Shown here: piece after piece, positions 33,160 to 45,427 of the stretch
Numbering within the stretch: position 1 is the first letter of the stretch
Layout of the letters: each line of letters begins with the position of its first letter
NCBI RefSeq assembly: GCF_033958435.1
Contig: NC_134144.1
Span: 13,138,010-13,202,009 of the forward strand
DNA from: Carettochelys insculpta
Taxonomy: Eukaryota > Chordata > Testudines > Carettochelyidae
Length of the DNA stretch: 64,000 nt
Reading direction: 5' to 3'
The notes under the pieces: model-generated
Database searches by the model: none
What the model saw: only the letters and a program-made list of their open reading frames with translations
Told to the model about the DNA's origin: nothing
Program-made: the position numbers and the translations under genes

Positions 33160-33593
33160 GACTGCATCTATACTAGCAAGTTATTTCTAAATAGTTTTCA
33201 AAAGAAGGGGCTCTTTCGAAATATCCAGCAGAGTGTCTACGCACAACAAGCATTCTTTCTAAATTAAAGCGAAAGAACACGGTGCTCCTTTTGAAAGTGC
33301 TTTTCCACTCCCGTTTCAGGAAGAGCGTCTTCTTTTGAAACTTCTTTCAGAAGAAAACGTGTAGATGCTCCACAGAGCCCTCTTTTCAAAAAAGCAGCCT
33401 GGATGGCGCCTGATGTTTCAATCCCTGAATCGTTCTTCGGAAAGAGCGGGGGCTTGTGGACGCTGTCTATTGAAAGAGCAGATCATTCTTTTGATCGGCT
33501 TTTTTGTGGGTAGACTCACTCTTTCGAAAGAAGCTCTTTGGGAAGAGATCCAGAAGACTTCTTTCGAAAGATTGCTGTAGTGTAGACATATGC
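33160..33593. mobile_element. Harbinger-type MITE with TTA duplication
   Basis: A 434-bp element starting GACTGCATCTATACTAGC and ending GTAGTGTAGACATATGC, flanked by TTA at 33157-33159 and 33594-33596. TTA is a typical Harbinger target. The interior carries many CTTTCGAAAG-type palindromes. Confidence 0.8.
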
Positions 33594-33596
33594 TTA

Positions 33597-33827
33597 GTCA
33601 CCTCTGTAAATGTATGGTGCCTTACAGGAAGAGAGTGACACGAGTTGTCTCCCCTAGCGTCCCACAAATCGGCCAGGTGGTGGTGGATTAACATAAGGGC
33701 AAAAGGGGCAGTTGCCCCAGGGCCCCAGGCCTGAGGGATCCCAGTGCACCATAACTCCATTTGTTTAAATAATTTGCTTTAATGGAACAAAAGAAATGTG
33801 TTATATCATTCTTATTTTAAAATTGAA
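33597..33827. other. Unassigned spacer
   Basis: No feature recognised. Confidence 0.4.
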
Positions 33828-34055
33828 TAGTAACAGAGAAAGCCATGCTAGTCTATATACTAACAAAACAAAAAAGCAGTAAAGTAGCACTTTAAAGACT
33901 AACAAAATAATTTATTAGGTGAGCTTTCATGGGACAGACCCACTTCTTCGGACGGTACGGCTGTGGTCTGAAGAAGCGGGTCTGTCCCACGAAAGCTCAC
34001 CTAATAAATTATTTTGTTAGTCTTTAACGTACTACTTTGCTGCTTTTTTGTTTTC
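33828..34055. mobile_element. PLE-derived palindromic insertion
   Basis: The minus half (CAAAAAAGCAGTAAAGTAGC…GACAGACCCACTTCTTCGGA) and plus half (GAAGAAGCGGGTCTGTCCCA…TTTTGTTAGTCTTTAACG) are mirror copies of a PLE 3' end with a centre near 33957. AAATTGAA flanks the unit at 33820-33827 and 34056-34063, a likely target duplication of at least 8 bp. Confidence 0.75.
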
Positions 34056-34307
34056 AAATTGAAGTGTAACTTTATTTTGCATCATAGTAATAAGGAACAT
34101 GAATAGATTTTAAAGCATAAAGGATGTTACGTTAATTTTTTAATATATTGAGAGGCACCTTGTGACTCTGTTGTCCCAGGGCCCCACCTGTTCTTAATTT
34201 GCCCCTGCAGGCAGATAAGACAAACAAACAGGGAAGACATGGGACGTGGGAAGAGCTGATTGGTGAGGAAAAGGAGGGGAGAATTGCTGTAAAGGTAAAT
34301 GCTCTCA

Positions 34308-34425
34308 GAGCGGTAGGAGCAGTAGCGCTGTTAGTTTGTAGCTTCACAGAAGAACCAAGCAGTCCTGTCACACCTGAAAGACTAACAGTTTTATTTATTA
34401 GGTGATGAACTTTCCTGCGTAACAC
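34308..34425 (-). mobile_element. PLE 3'-end fragment
   Basis: Minus orientation: CAGTAGCGCTGTTAGTTTGT, AAGCAGTCCTGTCACACC, AAGACTAACAGTTTTATTTA, then GATGAACTTTCCTGCG. Short and single-sided. Confidence 0.65.
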
Positions 34426-34574
34426 TCGTAGTGCATAAGGGAGAGGTGTGAGTGTGTGATAAGGTGATCAGGAAGGAAGGGACTGTGCCAAGCAGATGGA
34501 GTCAGCATGATGATGAGGCAAAGCTGGGAGTGTGTGAAAAGGCAGCAGTGAGTGCAGAGAGTTGAGGAAATGTA

Positions 34575-34803
34575 AGGTAGTCACAGAGAGTTAGTCTGTA
34601 TCTTCACAAACAAAACTGCTGTCCTGTAGCACTTTAAGACTAACAAAATGGTATATTAGGTGCTGAGCTTTCCTGGGGCAGATCCACTTCTTCAGATTTC
34701 CGAATTTCCAGATCTGAAGAAGTGGGTTGGTCCCACGGAAGCTAGTCACCGAATAAATCATTTTGTTAGTCTTTTGAAGTGCTACAAGACTGCTTTTTTG
34801 GTT
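34575..34803. mobile_element. PLE-derived palindromic insertion
   Basis: The minus half (CTGTCCTGTAGCACTTTAAG, GAGCTTTCCTGGGGCAGATC) and plus half (GAAGAAGTGGGTTGGTCCCA, TTTTGTTAGTCTTTTGAAGT) form a near palindrome centred at about 34702. Target duplication is not clear. Confidence 0.7.
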
Positions 34804-35917
34804 TGGGGGAATGTAGAGAGTGACAAGGGGATGAGAAAGGAGGCGGAGGAGTTCAAAAATGATGGGACCAGAATTACATGAAAAGTTGGAGGCGGGAAGG
34901 GCACAACTGAATTCACTTAGCTGCTGCATTTTGGTTAGACTAGCAGGAAGAAGGGAGAGGAAAATATAAACCAGGCAAGGAACAGACAAGGGTTTTAGCA
35001 GTGGAGAGGGTCAGGGCAGGTATCAGCTTCATCACATACTTTATGGCCCCAGGGCTACACTGCTGGTGACCCACTGATTTTTTCCCCCCTTTTCACCTCT
35101 CCTAATTAATTCCAGTCAAGGTTAATAGTCTTTAGAAAATGACCATTCTTTCTTAAGCAATTCTCTATTTACAAAACAATCAGTCCTTCCTGGAGTTCTG
35201 TAGAGAGAGACAGAGATGCCTTCAGGCCCCTGGCTTAGGGGGAAATGGTGCCATCTGTGGGGTTGCCAGTTCTTATACCTGCAGTTTTGTGGTGCTAATG
35301 GGAGCTGATGATGTGATTTGCAGTTTGGTTTCTCCCATTGCAGTTGGGTTTGACTCACAGCCAATCAAATTGTGTGTTTCATGTGACTGTCTGATATCTC
35401 TCAACTGAAAAACTTAGGAACTAATACCGTGTGTAAAGTCTTATTATAGTTACCTTTATCATTCAGGTTATCATTGGTCCAGTAAAGACATTACTTCAGC
35501 CTCCATGGCTCTCTCATATACTGGGACCAAAAGGGCTGCAAGGCTACAAATTGGAAGATCCTCTGTTGACAGTTGCTTACTTATACCACTTATAGCCATA
35601 TGAATTACTGTTGAAAATTTTCCACTGCTGCTGCTTTCTGGGTCTTTCATTTTCACAGGCATTTTTATGCTGACAGTTTACATAGCTAAGAGATTCAAAG
35701 CAAACTATTTTAAGAAGGGGCGAGACTCTCCATTCTGTCAAAGAACAGACTGGGGCTGTCAATGTATTTGAAAATGGCACCAGTCTTCTATCTGCTGTTA
35801 GTCAAATCCATTGTTTTTTTCTTTTTTCTTCCACCAGAAGTGTCTACCGAGTACCTCCCAATTTACGTAAAAGGCAGCCACCGTTCAAGGGAAAATCACA
35901 TTCACTTCAGACCACTT
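34804..35917. other. Unassigned intergenic/intronic sequence
   Basis: No exon or repeat boundary recognised. Confidence 0.45.
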
Positions 35918-35920
35918 TTA

Positions 35921-36178
35921 GGCTACATCTACACTAGACGTAAAAGTCGACCATCATTATGCAATTTTAGCTATGCCAATTCCATAGCTAAAATCAACTT
36001 ATCAGAGGAAGGCTGATTGGAGCGTTTCTCCCATCAGCCTTCCTTATTCCTCACCTCTCGCAAGGTGTTCCAGGTTTGACTTTGACTCCTGAAAGCTTCA
36101 TTTTGTGAGTGTGCAAAATGAAACCCCAGAAGATCAACCCCGAGTAGGTCGATCTTTGGCGGTAGTATGGCTGTAGGC
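35921..36178. mobile_element. Harbinger-type MITE with TTA duplication
   Basis: A 258-bp element starting GGCTACATCTACACTAGACG and ending with the degraded inverse GTATGGCTGTAGGC. TTA flanks it at 35918-35920 and 36179-36181. The interior has GTCGACC/GGTCGATC words. There is no coding capacity. Confidence 0.8.
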
Positions 36179-36469
36179 TTAATGTCAGTGGATAAGACAC
36201 CCAAAGGGTTTTAGTAACAGAGAGGGAGCCGTGCTAGTCTATATACTATCAAAACAAAAAAGCAGTCCAGTCGCCCTTTAAAGACTAACAAAATAATTTA
36301 TTAGGTGATGAGCTTTCATGGGACAGACCCACTTCTTCAGACCATAGCCATACCAGAACAGAGAACCAAAAATAGTAATCAAGGTTGACAAATCAGAAAA
36401 ATATTATCAAGGTGAGCAAATCAGAGAGCAGAGGGGCAGAAGGTGGTGGTGGTGGGAGTCAAGAATTAG

Positions 36470-36984
36470 ATAAAACCAAGTATGCATAAGAGCCCCTATA
36501 ATGAGCTAGAAAATTCCCATCCTGGTTCAAACCACGTGTTAATGTGTCAAATTTGAATATAAAAGAGAGTTCAGCAGCCTCTCTTTCCAAAGTGTTGTGA
36601 AAATTCCTCTTCAGTAAAACGCAGACTTTCAGGTCATTAACAGAATGGCCCACTCCATTAAAGTGCTGGCTGACAGGTTTGTGAATCAGGAGTGCTTTTG
36701 TATCTGTTTTATGTCTGTCCATTAATTCTTTGTCTACGAGAGTTTGAAGTCTGTCCAATATACAAAGCATCTGGGCATTGTTGGCCCATGATGGTATATA
36801 TGATGTTAGCTGAGGAACATGAGAATGTGCCCGTGATTCTGTGAATAGCCTGTTTAGGTCCAGTGATGGTATCTCCAGAATAGATATGTGGACAAAGTTG
36901 GCAATGGACCTTGTTGCAAGGAAAAGTTCCAGCATTGGTGTTGCTGCGGTATAGACTGTGGTTGTTGGTGAGAATCCTCATAAG
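36470..36984 (-). pseudogene. PLE GIY-YIG endonuclease domain, frameshifted
   Basis: The linker MRILTNNHSLYRSNTNAG and a CNKVHCQLC Cys/His stretch lead into ITGTFSCSSANIIYTIMGQQ, then ALYIGQTSNSRRQRING. These are the GIY and YIG halves of the nuclease, with the following Arg. A frameshift near 36720 moves the remainder (SQHFNGVGHSVNDLKVCVL, LEREAAELSFIFKFDTL) to another frame, ending RGLNQDGNF near 36520. In Penelope-like elements this nuclease nicks target DNA for priming. The copy at 55165-55546 has the same order. Confidence 0.85.
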
Positions 36985-37650
36985 GTTGGGAGGTTGTCTG
37001 TAGGAGAGAACAGGCCTGTCACCTAGGGCCTTCTGGAGTGTGGCATCCTGATTAAGGATAGGTTTTAGGTCTTTAATAATGCGTTGCAGTGATTTGAGTA
37101 GGGGGCTGTAGGTAATAACCAGTGGTGTTCTGTTCTTGGCTTTTTTTGGGCCTATCTTAGAGTCGCTGGTCTCTGGGTATTCGTCTGTCCCTGTTGATTT
37201 GGTTTTTTTTTATTTGTCCTGATGGGTAATTCAGGTTAATGAATCTTTGGTTGAGATCGTGTAGTTTTCAGTCTCTGTCAGTAGGATCAGAGTGAACACG
37301 ATTGTACCTAAGGGCTTGCTTGTAAACAATAGATCTAGTTGTGTGTGCAGGATGGAAGCTAGAAGCATGTAGATAAGTATAGCGATCAGTGGGTTTCTGG
37401 TAGAGTGTGGTATTGATCAGGCCATCCTTGATTTGTACTGAAGTGTCCAGGGAATGCATCTCTCACATGGAGTAGTCAAGGCATAAGTTGATGGTGGGGT
37501 GCAGATTGTTAAAGTCTCTGTGGAATTCTTCTAGAGTCTCTATACCAGGATCCAAATCATAAAGATGTCATCGATGTATTGTAAGTAGAGGAGGGGTAAT
37601 GGGGATGAGAGCTGAGGAATCGTTGTTCCAGGTCAGCCATAAAACCAATA
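36985..37650 (-). pseudogene. PLE reverse transcriptase C-terminal part, disrupted
   Basis: Read on the minus strand, MADLEQRFL (about 37640) is followed by the catalytic box YIDD(IF) at 37567-37578. Then come FLDTSVQIKDGLINTTLYQK and KPTDRYTYLHASSFHPAH, a block typical of the Penelope RT thumb. Next is a region ending in the PILNQD…LGDRPVLSYRQPPNL-type linker before the endonuclease. Frameshifts and stops break it. YIDD is retained, so loss of function comes from truncation and indels. Confidence 0.82.
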
Positions 37651-37659
37651 ATACAAAAA

Positions 37660-37828
37660 CCAAAGGATCTTGAGAAGCTATTTGCTATAAGTAATAATGT
37701 GGTTAGTTGATTCTTCTGAGTATTCAGTAGAAGTTTTTTTATCTTAATGGGAGGTACAGTACTTTACAAAGGTACCCAGAATAAAATAAAGTTACATTCC
37801 CTCTGCAACTAAATTGCCCAAGTGCATC
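37660..37828. other. Spacer
   Basis: Short unassigned interval with the aged PLE target duplication at its left edge. Confidence 0.4.
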
Positions 37829-38757
37829 ATAAGAACATAATGGACATTACTGGATCAGACCAAAGCCGTGTCTACACGTGCATGCTACTTCGAAGTAGCG
37901 GCACTAACTTCGAAATAGCGCCCGTCACGGCTACACGCGCCGGGCGCTATTTCGAAGTTAACTTCGACGTTAGGTGGCGAGACGTCGAAGTCGCTAACCC
38001 CATGAGGGGATAGGAATAGCGCCCTACTTCGATGTTCAATGTCAAAGTAGGGACTGTGTAGTCGTTGCGCGTCCCGCAACTTCAAAATAGCGGGGTCCGC
38101 CATGGCGACCATCAGCTGAGGGGTTGAGAGACGCTCTCTCTCGAGCCCCTGCGGGGCTCTATGGTCACCGTGGGCAGCAGCCCTTAGCCCAGGGCTTCTG
38201 GCTGCTGCTGCGGCAGCTGGGGATCCATGCTGCAGGCACAGGGTCTGCAACCAGTTGTCAGCTCTGTGTATCTTGTGTTGTTTAGTGCAACTGTGTCTGG
38301 GAGGGGCCCTTTAAGGGAGTGGCTTGCTGTTGAGTCCGCCCTGTGACCCTGTCTGCAGCTGTGCCTGGCACCCTTATTTCGATGTGTGCTACTTTGGCGT
38401 GTAGACATTCCCTCGCAGTGCCTATTTTGATGTGGTGCCGCGCAACGTCGAAGTTGAACATTGACGTTGCCAGCCCTGGAGGACGTGTAGACGTTACTCA
38501 TCGAAATAGCCTATTTCGATGTTGCTACATCGAAATAAACTATTTCGATGTAGGCTTCACGTGTAGACGTAGCCCAAAGGTCCACCTAGCCCAGCATCCC
38601 ATCTGCCGACAGTGGCCAGTGCCAGGTGCCCCAGAAGGGGTGGACCAAAGACAATGATCAAGTGACTTGTCTCCTGCCATCCATCTCCAGCCTCTCACAG
38701 AGGCCAGGGATACCATTCCTACTCCCTGGCTAATAGCCTTTTATTGGACCTAAAAGT
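37829..38757 (+). mobile_element. CR1-like repeat fragment split by a 711-bp element
   Basis: TAAGAACATAATGGACATTA…GGATCAGACCAA (37829-37863) continues after the insertion as AGGTCCACCTAGCCCAGCAT…GACAGTGGCCAGTGCCAGGT (38578-38757). Without the insertion these join into the well-known reptile/bird repeat words ATCAGACCAAAGGTCCA. No coding part is present. Confidence 0.7.
37864..38574. mobile_element. 711-bp Harbinger-like non-autonomous element, copy 2
   Basis: Same length and organisation as 7222-7932, with few differences across the GC-rich centre. Termini are AGCCGTGTCTACACGTGC and CACGTGTAGACGTAGCC. The target duplication CAA lies at 37861-37863 and 38575-38577 and is independently supported, because removal of the insert plus one CAA leaves a continuous CR1-like repeat. 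Confidence 0.85.
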
Positions 38758-40692
38758 CCTGAAAATCAAGTGGAGTCTGGAGTGGAGTGTTAAAATGTGG
38801 ATTCATCAAAGTCCTGACTCTTTAAAATTCCTCTTGTCCTACTGGAAGAGAATATTTTTAAATGTCTGTTACAAGCACTCACTATTAATTCCCAGTGGGA
38901 CAAGAGGAATTTCAAAGGGCCAACACAGTGTATGTCAGGTGCTGCCTGTGGAAACTAATGATTCTAAGTGGCCAGTGCTCAAGTCTGCTGTTCTCTAATG
39001 GTTCTCTGAATGCCCCATTGTTTTGGTTTTCTTTCCCAATGAACTCACTAAACATTCAATGTCTACCCATCTGCTCTACTTGGAAAGATGTGAATTCTAG
39101 AGTTGGATGGCTCTTTGCCTTTATTTTTACACCAGCTACTTTGGGCCCTGGTGAGTTACACCTGTGAGCCTCAGTGTCTCAAACTTGAGCAAAAGGGTCA
39201 TGGAGACTATGGAAACACATGTCACTAGGGAACTCGATTGGCGCCCATGGGGTCAGGCCTGGTTTTTGAGCTGGTAATGTGACTTTTACCAAAATCGTAA
39301 TACTGAGGCATTTCAGAGCGTGGACCTAATAGTAATGAGATGAAGGGGACTTACACAGGCAAAGCTTTTTTCTGTCCCAATGTGGGATATATTGAGACAT
39401 TTTTATGCATCGGTGGTGGGCAGTGGAGGGAAGGGAAGGCATTGCCTTCCCAAAATTGCATACTTTCCCAGCCCCCAAAGCGAAGCTGAGAGTAAATAGC
39501 ATTTGGCTATCTGCTGGCCTTACTGAACCAGAGGTAAAAGCCCCAAATCCCATTACCCACTTGCTTGTGCCACCCCAAATCCTTGTTGTAGTAAGAGCTT
39601 GTAACTGAGTCGAGTGGCACCAGGGTGGATTTAGAGTTAAAAATGAAAACGCAGATGACCAAAGTGGAAAGCAATGCAATGTTAAAGTAGAAGTGACCAT
39701 TTCATGTTTGATGTAATTCAGAGGAGCCTGTTCCTCATTTAAGCCATTAATAGTTGTAACAGAAGCTGTAATATTTTAACAACAGTGGTGATTAAGAACA
39801 CAAGAAGCAAAGTGGCAGCTAATCTCCATCTAAAAAGAGCTAACTAGCCCGGTCTGTGGCCCCCACCACACTGTCACATTTAAATACCATGAATATTCAC
39901 AGCCTGGCGCCCAGCTGGCAGCAGAGCTATTTTGACACAAAAACCTTCAAACTCAAAGAGTTTTTAATCAGGCCGTAAGACAGAGAAGAAAGTGAAAGAA
40001 AGAAATAGGAACAGAGAAGCAGAATCAATGAGTTCAACAGTGAGAGAGTCAGAATCCAGTTAACCCTTTCTCTGCATGGTGACCAGGACCGCAATCTCCC
40101 TTCCATTGTGCTGCCTTCTTCCTAAGCCTGTGGGGCTATAGCGGAGCAGCCCCCAAAATTCTCTACCCCCTGTGCCCTTTGCTTGTGATTATTATCATCA
40201 AAACCGGCCTCTTTCTCAGCCATAGGAACTTTGATTCAAAATTCATTGGCATTATTATTAATTTAGTTTGCAGTTGTGCCCAAACTGTGCTTTATGCGCT
40301 ACAGACACAAAGAGATGCAAAGGTCTTAGCCTCAAAGACCTTATGGTCTTACAGGAGACAGGAAGGTGGTTGGTAGGAGATACAATATGTGGCGAGACCT
40401 CTCAAATTTCCTTCAGTTCAGTCCCAGCCTTGCCTTGCGTACTTTTCCTACAACTTTTGTGACTCCCTCACTTCTGTGGTTGAAAGTTGATTTGTATCAG
40501 AATGACTCATGAGACAAATGAGAGCCTTATTGACGCTAAATCTTCCGAGTATCCTGGGCAAATGGTTTTTGTATCCCTTATTGTGGATCTCTGCCACACA
40601 TTGCGGCCCACACTTGAGCCTTGGGAGGCAGAGTGATGAAGGTACTGCTAGGCAGATGCCATGTCCGTCACATGGTGTGGGTTTGTTTAAGC
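38758..40692. other. Unassigned intergenic/intronic sequence
   Basis: No exon recognised. Words near 40280-40350 (ACAGACACAAAGAGATGCAA, CAAAGACCTTATGGTCTTAC) resemble an old SINE body, without clear limits. Confidence 0.45.
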
Positions 40693-41340
40693 CAGGGGTC
40701 CGCAACCTGTGGCTTTAAGGACTTCTTTGTGGCTCCCGATGCTATAATTGCAAAGTAAAAAAAGCGGCTCCTGATTATTTTCAATAAACAGTGAACGTCT
40801 AAAAGCCCAGCAATGAACAACTCCCATCAAAATAGCAGATGGTAGGTGATCTTGAAACATTGGCTAACTCTCCCTTTTAGAAGTGCAGTGCACTGTGGGA
40901 TATGATGCTGTCTCTGTGTTTTGATCGTGTTGATAATAAAGTCTTGATTTTGAAAAGGAAAAGGAAGTTCGCGGCATTTCAGCTGTGATGGGCAACATAT
41001 GTTTTAAGAAGGAAAACTGAAATTAAAAGTCAGGTAAAAGCAGCATAATTAAAGTGGGCTCGGGAGTGAAAGTCAGGAAGACAGTGGTACAAACACACAT
41101 AAAGTGTGAGGAAATAGAATATGTAAAAAGTTTGTGAGCATCCTGCAGTAAATATGTATTGCATTATGAATCATGGTGTGTGCGCTGTTCTTAAAATAGG
41201 GATTACAGAAAGCATTGTTTGACCTTATTTATTAAGGACTGTTTCATATTCACATTCATTGTGACTCTGAAATGATGGAGTTTTTACCAAATTTGAAAAA
41301 AAAAAAAGTCTCTTCTTGCTATTTTGGTTGCTGACCCCCA
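40693..41340. mobile_element. hAT-like non-autonomous element
   Basis: The left terminus CAGGGGTCCGCAACCTGTGGC and right terminus GGTTGCTGACCCCCAG form an inverted pair with hAT-like sequence. The interior is AT-rich and non-coding, about 650 bp. An exact 8-bp duplication was not found. Confidence 0.6.
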
Positions 41341-42656
41341 GCCTGAAATTAAGGTGTTCAAATTAACAACAATCCCTCTGAATCCAGAGGGTATACAAAA
41401 TCTCTCTATATTTAGCATGTCTGGAAGAGCCTGAATCAGGAATCCTTTACCTAGGCACTCACGAACAAGGCTTTTGTACATCTATCACATTTACATCTAG
41501 TTAATAAGTAGCTTCTTTATTAGATGGGAAATCTCTAGGAAGATATTGAGTGTGGGTCAGAGTGGGATGGCGGGTGGTGCAGGTGATTCAGTAGGTGGTG
41601 CTTTCTCCTGGGTCAGTCCCAAAATGGTGTTCGGGTCCTGTTCTGGCCATGTGCGTTCACCTGTGAATACTGAAAATCATTGTGGCCAAAAACAACCTAT
41701 TAATGCTATGGTGGGCTACTTGAGTACAGACTGATGAGAAGTCCCCAGTAGTGACTGACAGAGACCACTTTGTTATGTAATAGTGTACGACAAGGGGTGA
41801 GTCCCCACATCAAGGACCACATCTTAAAGCAGAGCTGTAGATGCAAAATAGTAAAATCTGGAAGAGACTTCTGATAAATCATTGAGCCCAAGCTCCTGCT
41901 GAGTGTGGTTAACCTCTGCTCACCTTCCCTGGGAGCTGGGGTTGCTCTGCAGCACTTCACAGGACACGTTCAGTTCCTCACGGACTTACTCTGAAGGGCT
42001 CCGACAACTCGCAGGATGGGACAGCCGGTTCATATGCCACTGAATGGAGCTGCCAGGAGTCTCTGATAATTGTGCTGTACTGTCCTGACCCAGTGCTCTT
42101 GAGACATTGCACTAGTGACCAGTTCCTCAGTCTGCTGCTTCTTTTTGTTACTCATTTACAGATGCAGCATTATGGTGCAGACACAGCAAACCAACACTGG
42201 GACATCACACCTGGATTCCTTTGTGGCTTTTTGTGTTTCGGTATTTTATCTTCCCTCCTTCCCCCCATCCTCCCATCTCCTCTATGTTCATGTCTGTCTG
42301 GAGAAAAGGGAGATCTTAGTGACTCCTTTCGCCTTCCACAGAAAGAGGGCAATGGCAGGTCCTAGACATCAGCCGCTTGTTTTGTGTTCCCACCACTGTC
42401 TCCTCTCTATTAGGAAGCATGCCACTAGTTGTGTCTGCAAGTCAGGAGAAGGCTTACCTCCATTTTTGGTCCTGGCATGCGAAGCCCACATTTCTGCATC
42501 CAAAAATTGCATCTGCCCACTTAAATTTTGGCATCTCATGGGATACTCACAAGTTTCAACAATTATTGTACTTAGGTTATCTTTCTGCATTGCTATTCTC
42601 CAGCCAGTGTTGTCTTCCTACAGTGTGTTCTGACTTTCCCAAGAAGGAAACAGTTA
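41341..42656. other. Unassigned intergenic/intronic sequence
   Basis: No exon or repeat boundary recognised. The 172-codon frame at 42115-42633 has no recognisable motif and is treated as chance. Confidence 0.45.
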
Positions 42657-42669
42657 CAATAGCAAAAGG

Positions 42670-42812
42670 TGACAAGTATCAGAGAGGTAGCCATGTTAGT
42701 CTGTGGCTTCAAGAACAACAAGAAGTCCTGTGGCACCTTACAGACTAACAGATATTTTGGAGCATAAGCTTTCATGGGCAAAGACCCGCTTCATCAGATG
42801 CATGAGTGTTCG
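42670..42812 (-). mobile_element. PLE 3'-end insertion with 13-bp TSD
   Basis: A minus-orientation PLE terminus: AAGTATCAGAGAGGTAGCCA, AAGAAGTCCTGTGGCACC, GCATAAGCTTTCATGGGC, CGCTTCATCAGATGCATGAG. It is flanked by a perfect CAATAGCAAAAGG at 42657-42669 and 42813-42825, so this 143-bp insertion is a complete event even though it holds only the 3' end. Confidence 0.85.
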
Positions 42813-42825
42813 CAATAGCAAAAGG

Positions 42826-45427
42826 GCCCTTTTAAGGAGCACCTTGACGACACAGAGAACATCCCCCGTGCTAGGCTATTCCTTTTATCCAGCAATTTGT
42901 TCCCTGGAAGTGACGCATTTAACCAGATCCCCTCTGTTGAGGGACTTGAGGTGCATTTGCTGATTTTTGAGCTTATTTGGTGCATTGTACACTGCATTTT
43001 ATTTGTCTGAGGGAACTGAAGTGTGAGCTGCTCTGATTCCGCCTGCTGTGAAATTGAAAGCCAGATGTCACCTGCAAAGAGAGTAACAGTTGTGTATGTA
43101 CACATCCTCTCACTCTCAGCAGTCAAAAGAGCAACATGCAAACCCAGAAGTTTTTATTCTTTCTCCTTCCAGCTCTGGATCCAGCCAGAGCAGCAGATTT
43201 TTTGGATCTCAAATGTGTTGATCTATTTTGCTTTGATGAGGGTGGGGACATACTGTTTAAACAAGGTTGAATAGAACTTCCCAACTGGGGCCTCTCAGCT
43301 GTAGATTCTTGGAGATAGAAAAACACCAACTGCTAGCAAGATAATCCAATTTCCTTTCTCTCTCATTCTGAGGAAGACTGCTTGGCCCGCCTACCCCATG
43401 CCATGCCGGGTTTCAGGCTGGCTGGAACTTCTCCCCCTCCCCACTCCCACCGCTGAATGCCCTTAGCAGGATCCATATCAAAGGCTCAGCCCTCCAGGGT
43501 TCATTAGGAGGCATTTATTTCTGCATATTTGTGGAGGGTGGATAACTTCATTCACAATGCAAATAGGTTGGCCTTAATTTCAACCCTCCCTTCAAACTGG
43601 AAGACATTCAAAAACATGAGCTCCTCTAAAATAATGATAAAAAAACATTAATTCTGCAGCATGCTACATGGCTGCCGCCTGTGGGAAAACTCCATGTTAT
43701 GAAATGGTGAGTATGGGCCACAGCCAGTGAAATTCTGAAACTCTTTATTCGCACTTGGTCTCTGTTCCCTAAAATATAGTTAAAAGTCCAGCAAAGCAGG
43801 CTGGATCCAGGTGAAAAGTCACTGAGGGTTTAGTAAAAATAATTTAGCAGGTAGTTTTAGACAACAGGGCAAAACCACCACCCCCCACCTCAACCCCCTG
43901 CCCAAAAAAAAAACACTTCCGGTCAAGGGAACTATCTCCGTCTCTCCATGAATGCAGAGTGTTAGCCTGTGATTTGCTAAGGGGTAATAGTGAGTTATTA
44001 AAGTTTATCATAACATGGCATCTTGCTCCCTCTCATCCCGGGGAGCTAGCCATTAATAAATCAGAACCTGGTGCCAAGCTACAGGGATAAAAGGATCTAC
44101 ATTAAAACAATTAATATCTAGAGTAGATTATCCTCTGAATGGGTCAGAGTGAGATTGCACAATGCTTAGAACGACTGGCTCCAATTCTCATTAGGACTAT
44201 TAATTTTGTCTGTCTGTATGTATGTGAGAGAGTTTATATATAGATAGACTGTCCAGCCCTTTTTAAGTGGTTTTGGACACATGATAAATCTGGATACCAT
44301 GCTGAGAGCTCAGACGTCTGCCTGAGGAATGGAAGGCTTCATTTGCTTGCATTAATGCCATTTGGGGATTAGTTTGAACAAAGGAGAGAGAAACCCACGG
44401 ACATGGAACTAACCATGCATTACAGTATTCACTAGCACATAAGCCAGTGTGGTTTGTGGTGCTCCGGTGCAGTTTACTAAAGTGTGCACTGCTGGCAGGA
44501 CCCAGAACAGCTAGCACCAGTGCTGACCAACTCCCTAACTTGGCTGCTAGGCAGCCTGTGTGCCCACCTGCATTGCTTTGTAATGTGTACCAGGTACCAG
44601 GCCTAGCACCAGCCTTCTGGCATTGATCCCTTCTCTGCCTCTGACTGATCCTCCAGTTCTGACAGTTGGCTTCTGCTTCTCTGGTGCTGATATCTGGCTT
44701 TGTGTCTGGCTTTGGATTCCAGTTTTCCCGCTGGGTGTGGTATTTGGCTTCCGTGCCACCAATACTGACCCTGGGCTTGTCTTCTGGACTCTGCCCACCC
44801 TAAAAAATCCACTATCTGGTAAGCTGAGCTCTTGCTTCCACCACTAGGCCTGAGCACCTGTTGGCTGTTGCTGCCGGCTGAAACCAGTTGTCAGAGACAA
44901 GCTTCTCTGTCTACTTCCCTCTGAACCGTTAACGGGGAGGAGGGCAGCAGCAATCGAGGTGCCTCCGATAGGGCTATGTCCTCCTCCGCTCAGGTGGGCT
45001 TAGCAGAGCCTGTTGTGAGAGGTGGAGACAGAAGGAGAGATGATCTGCTTCGCCCCAGGGCCTGACGGAAGGTCCTCTTTCGGGGTTGGATTTAACAGGT
45101 GTTTAGGAGCAGTGCCAAGGGTGAGCTAGTGAGCAGCCGGTCTTCACAGCTCCTCTGGACCCTGTCATTTTCCGAGCGGATGACTGAGTTTGAGAAGGCA
45201 TGAACTCCATCAGAATCCCCTCCATGAGTGCAACGGTGGTACGGACGGTCACAAACGGTGGTGCAGGCAGTAACAAAGAGATAATTAACGACAGGCTAAG
45301 GGAAAATAGAGAGAATTGTGTGGGCTCATCTGCCACATCTGAATGGCCAGGCTCCTTTTATCCGCTCCAGTCAGCTGCTTTCTTGAATTTGCCACATAGG
45401 TTCCGAGGTGCGTGTGGCTGGGGCCAG
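42826..45427. other. Unassigned intergenic/intronic sequence
   Basis: No exon or repeat boundary recognised. A-runs near 43907-43915 only. Confidence 0.45.

Larger units (their letters stand above)
36213..37659 (-). mobile_element. Penelope-like element, 5'-truncated, 1.45 kb
   Basis: Minus-strand element. The 3' terminus (36213-36360) has the same CTATCAAAACAAAAAAGCAG … GAGCTTTCATGGGACAGACC signature as the other PLE copies. Upstream on its own strand come the GIY-YIG endonuclease and reverse transcriptase remnants. The flanks CCAAAGGGTTTT (36201-36212) and CCAAAGGATCTT (37660-37671) agree at 10 of 12 positions and look like an aged target duplication. The 5' part of RT is missing, so it is a truncated copy. 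Confidence 0.85.
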
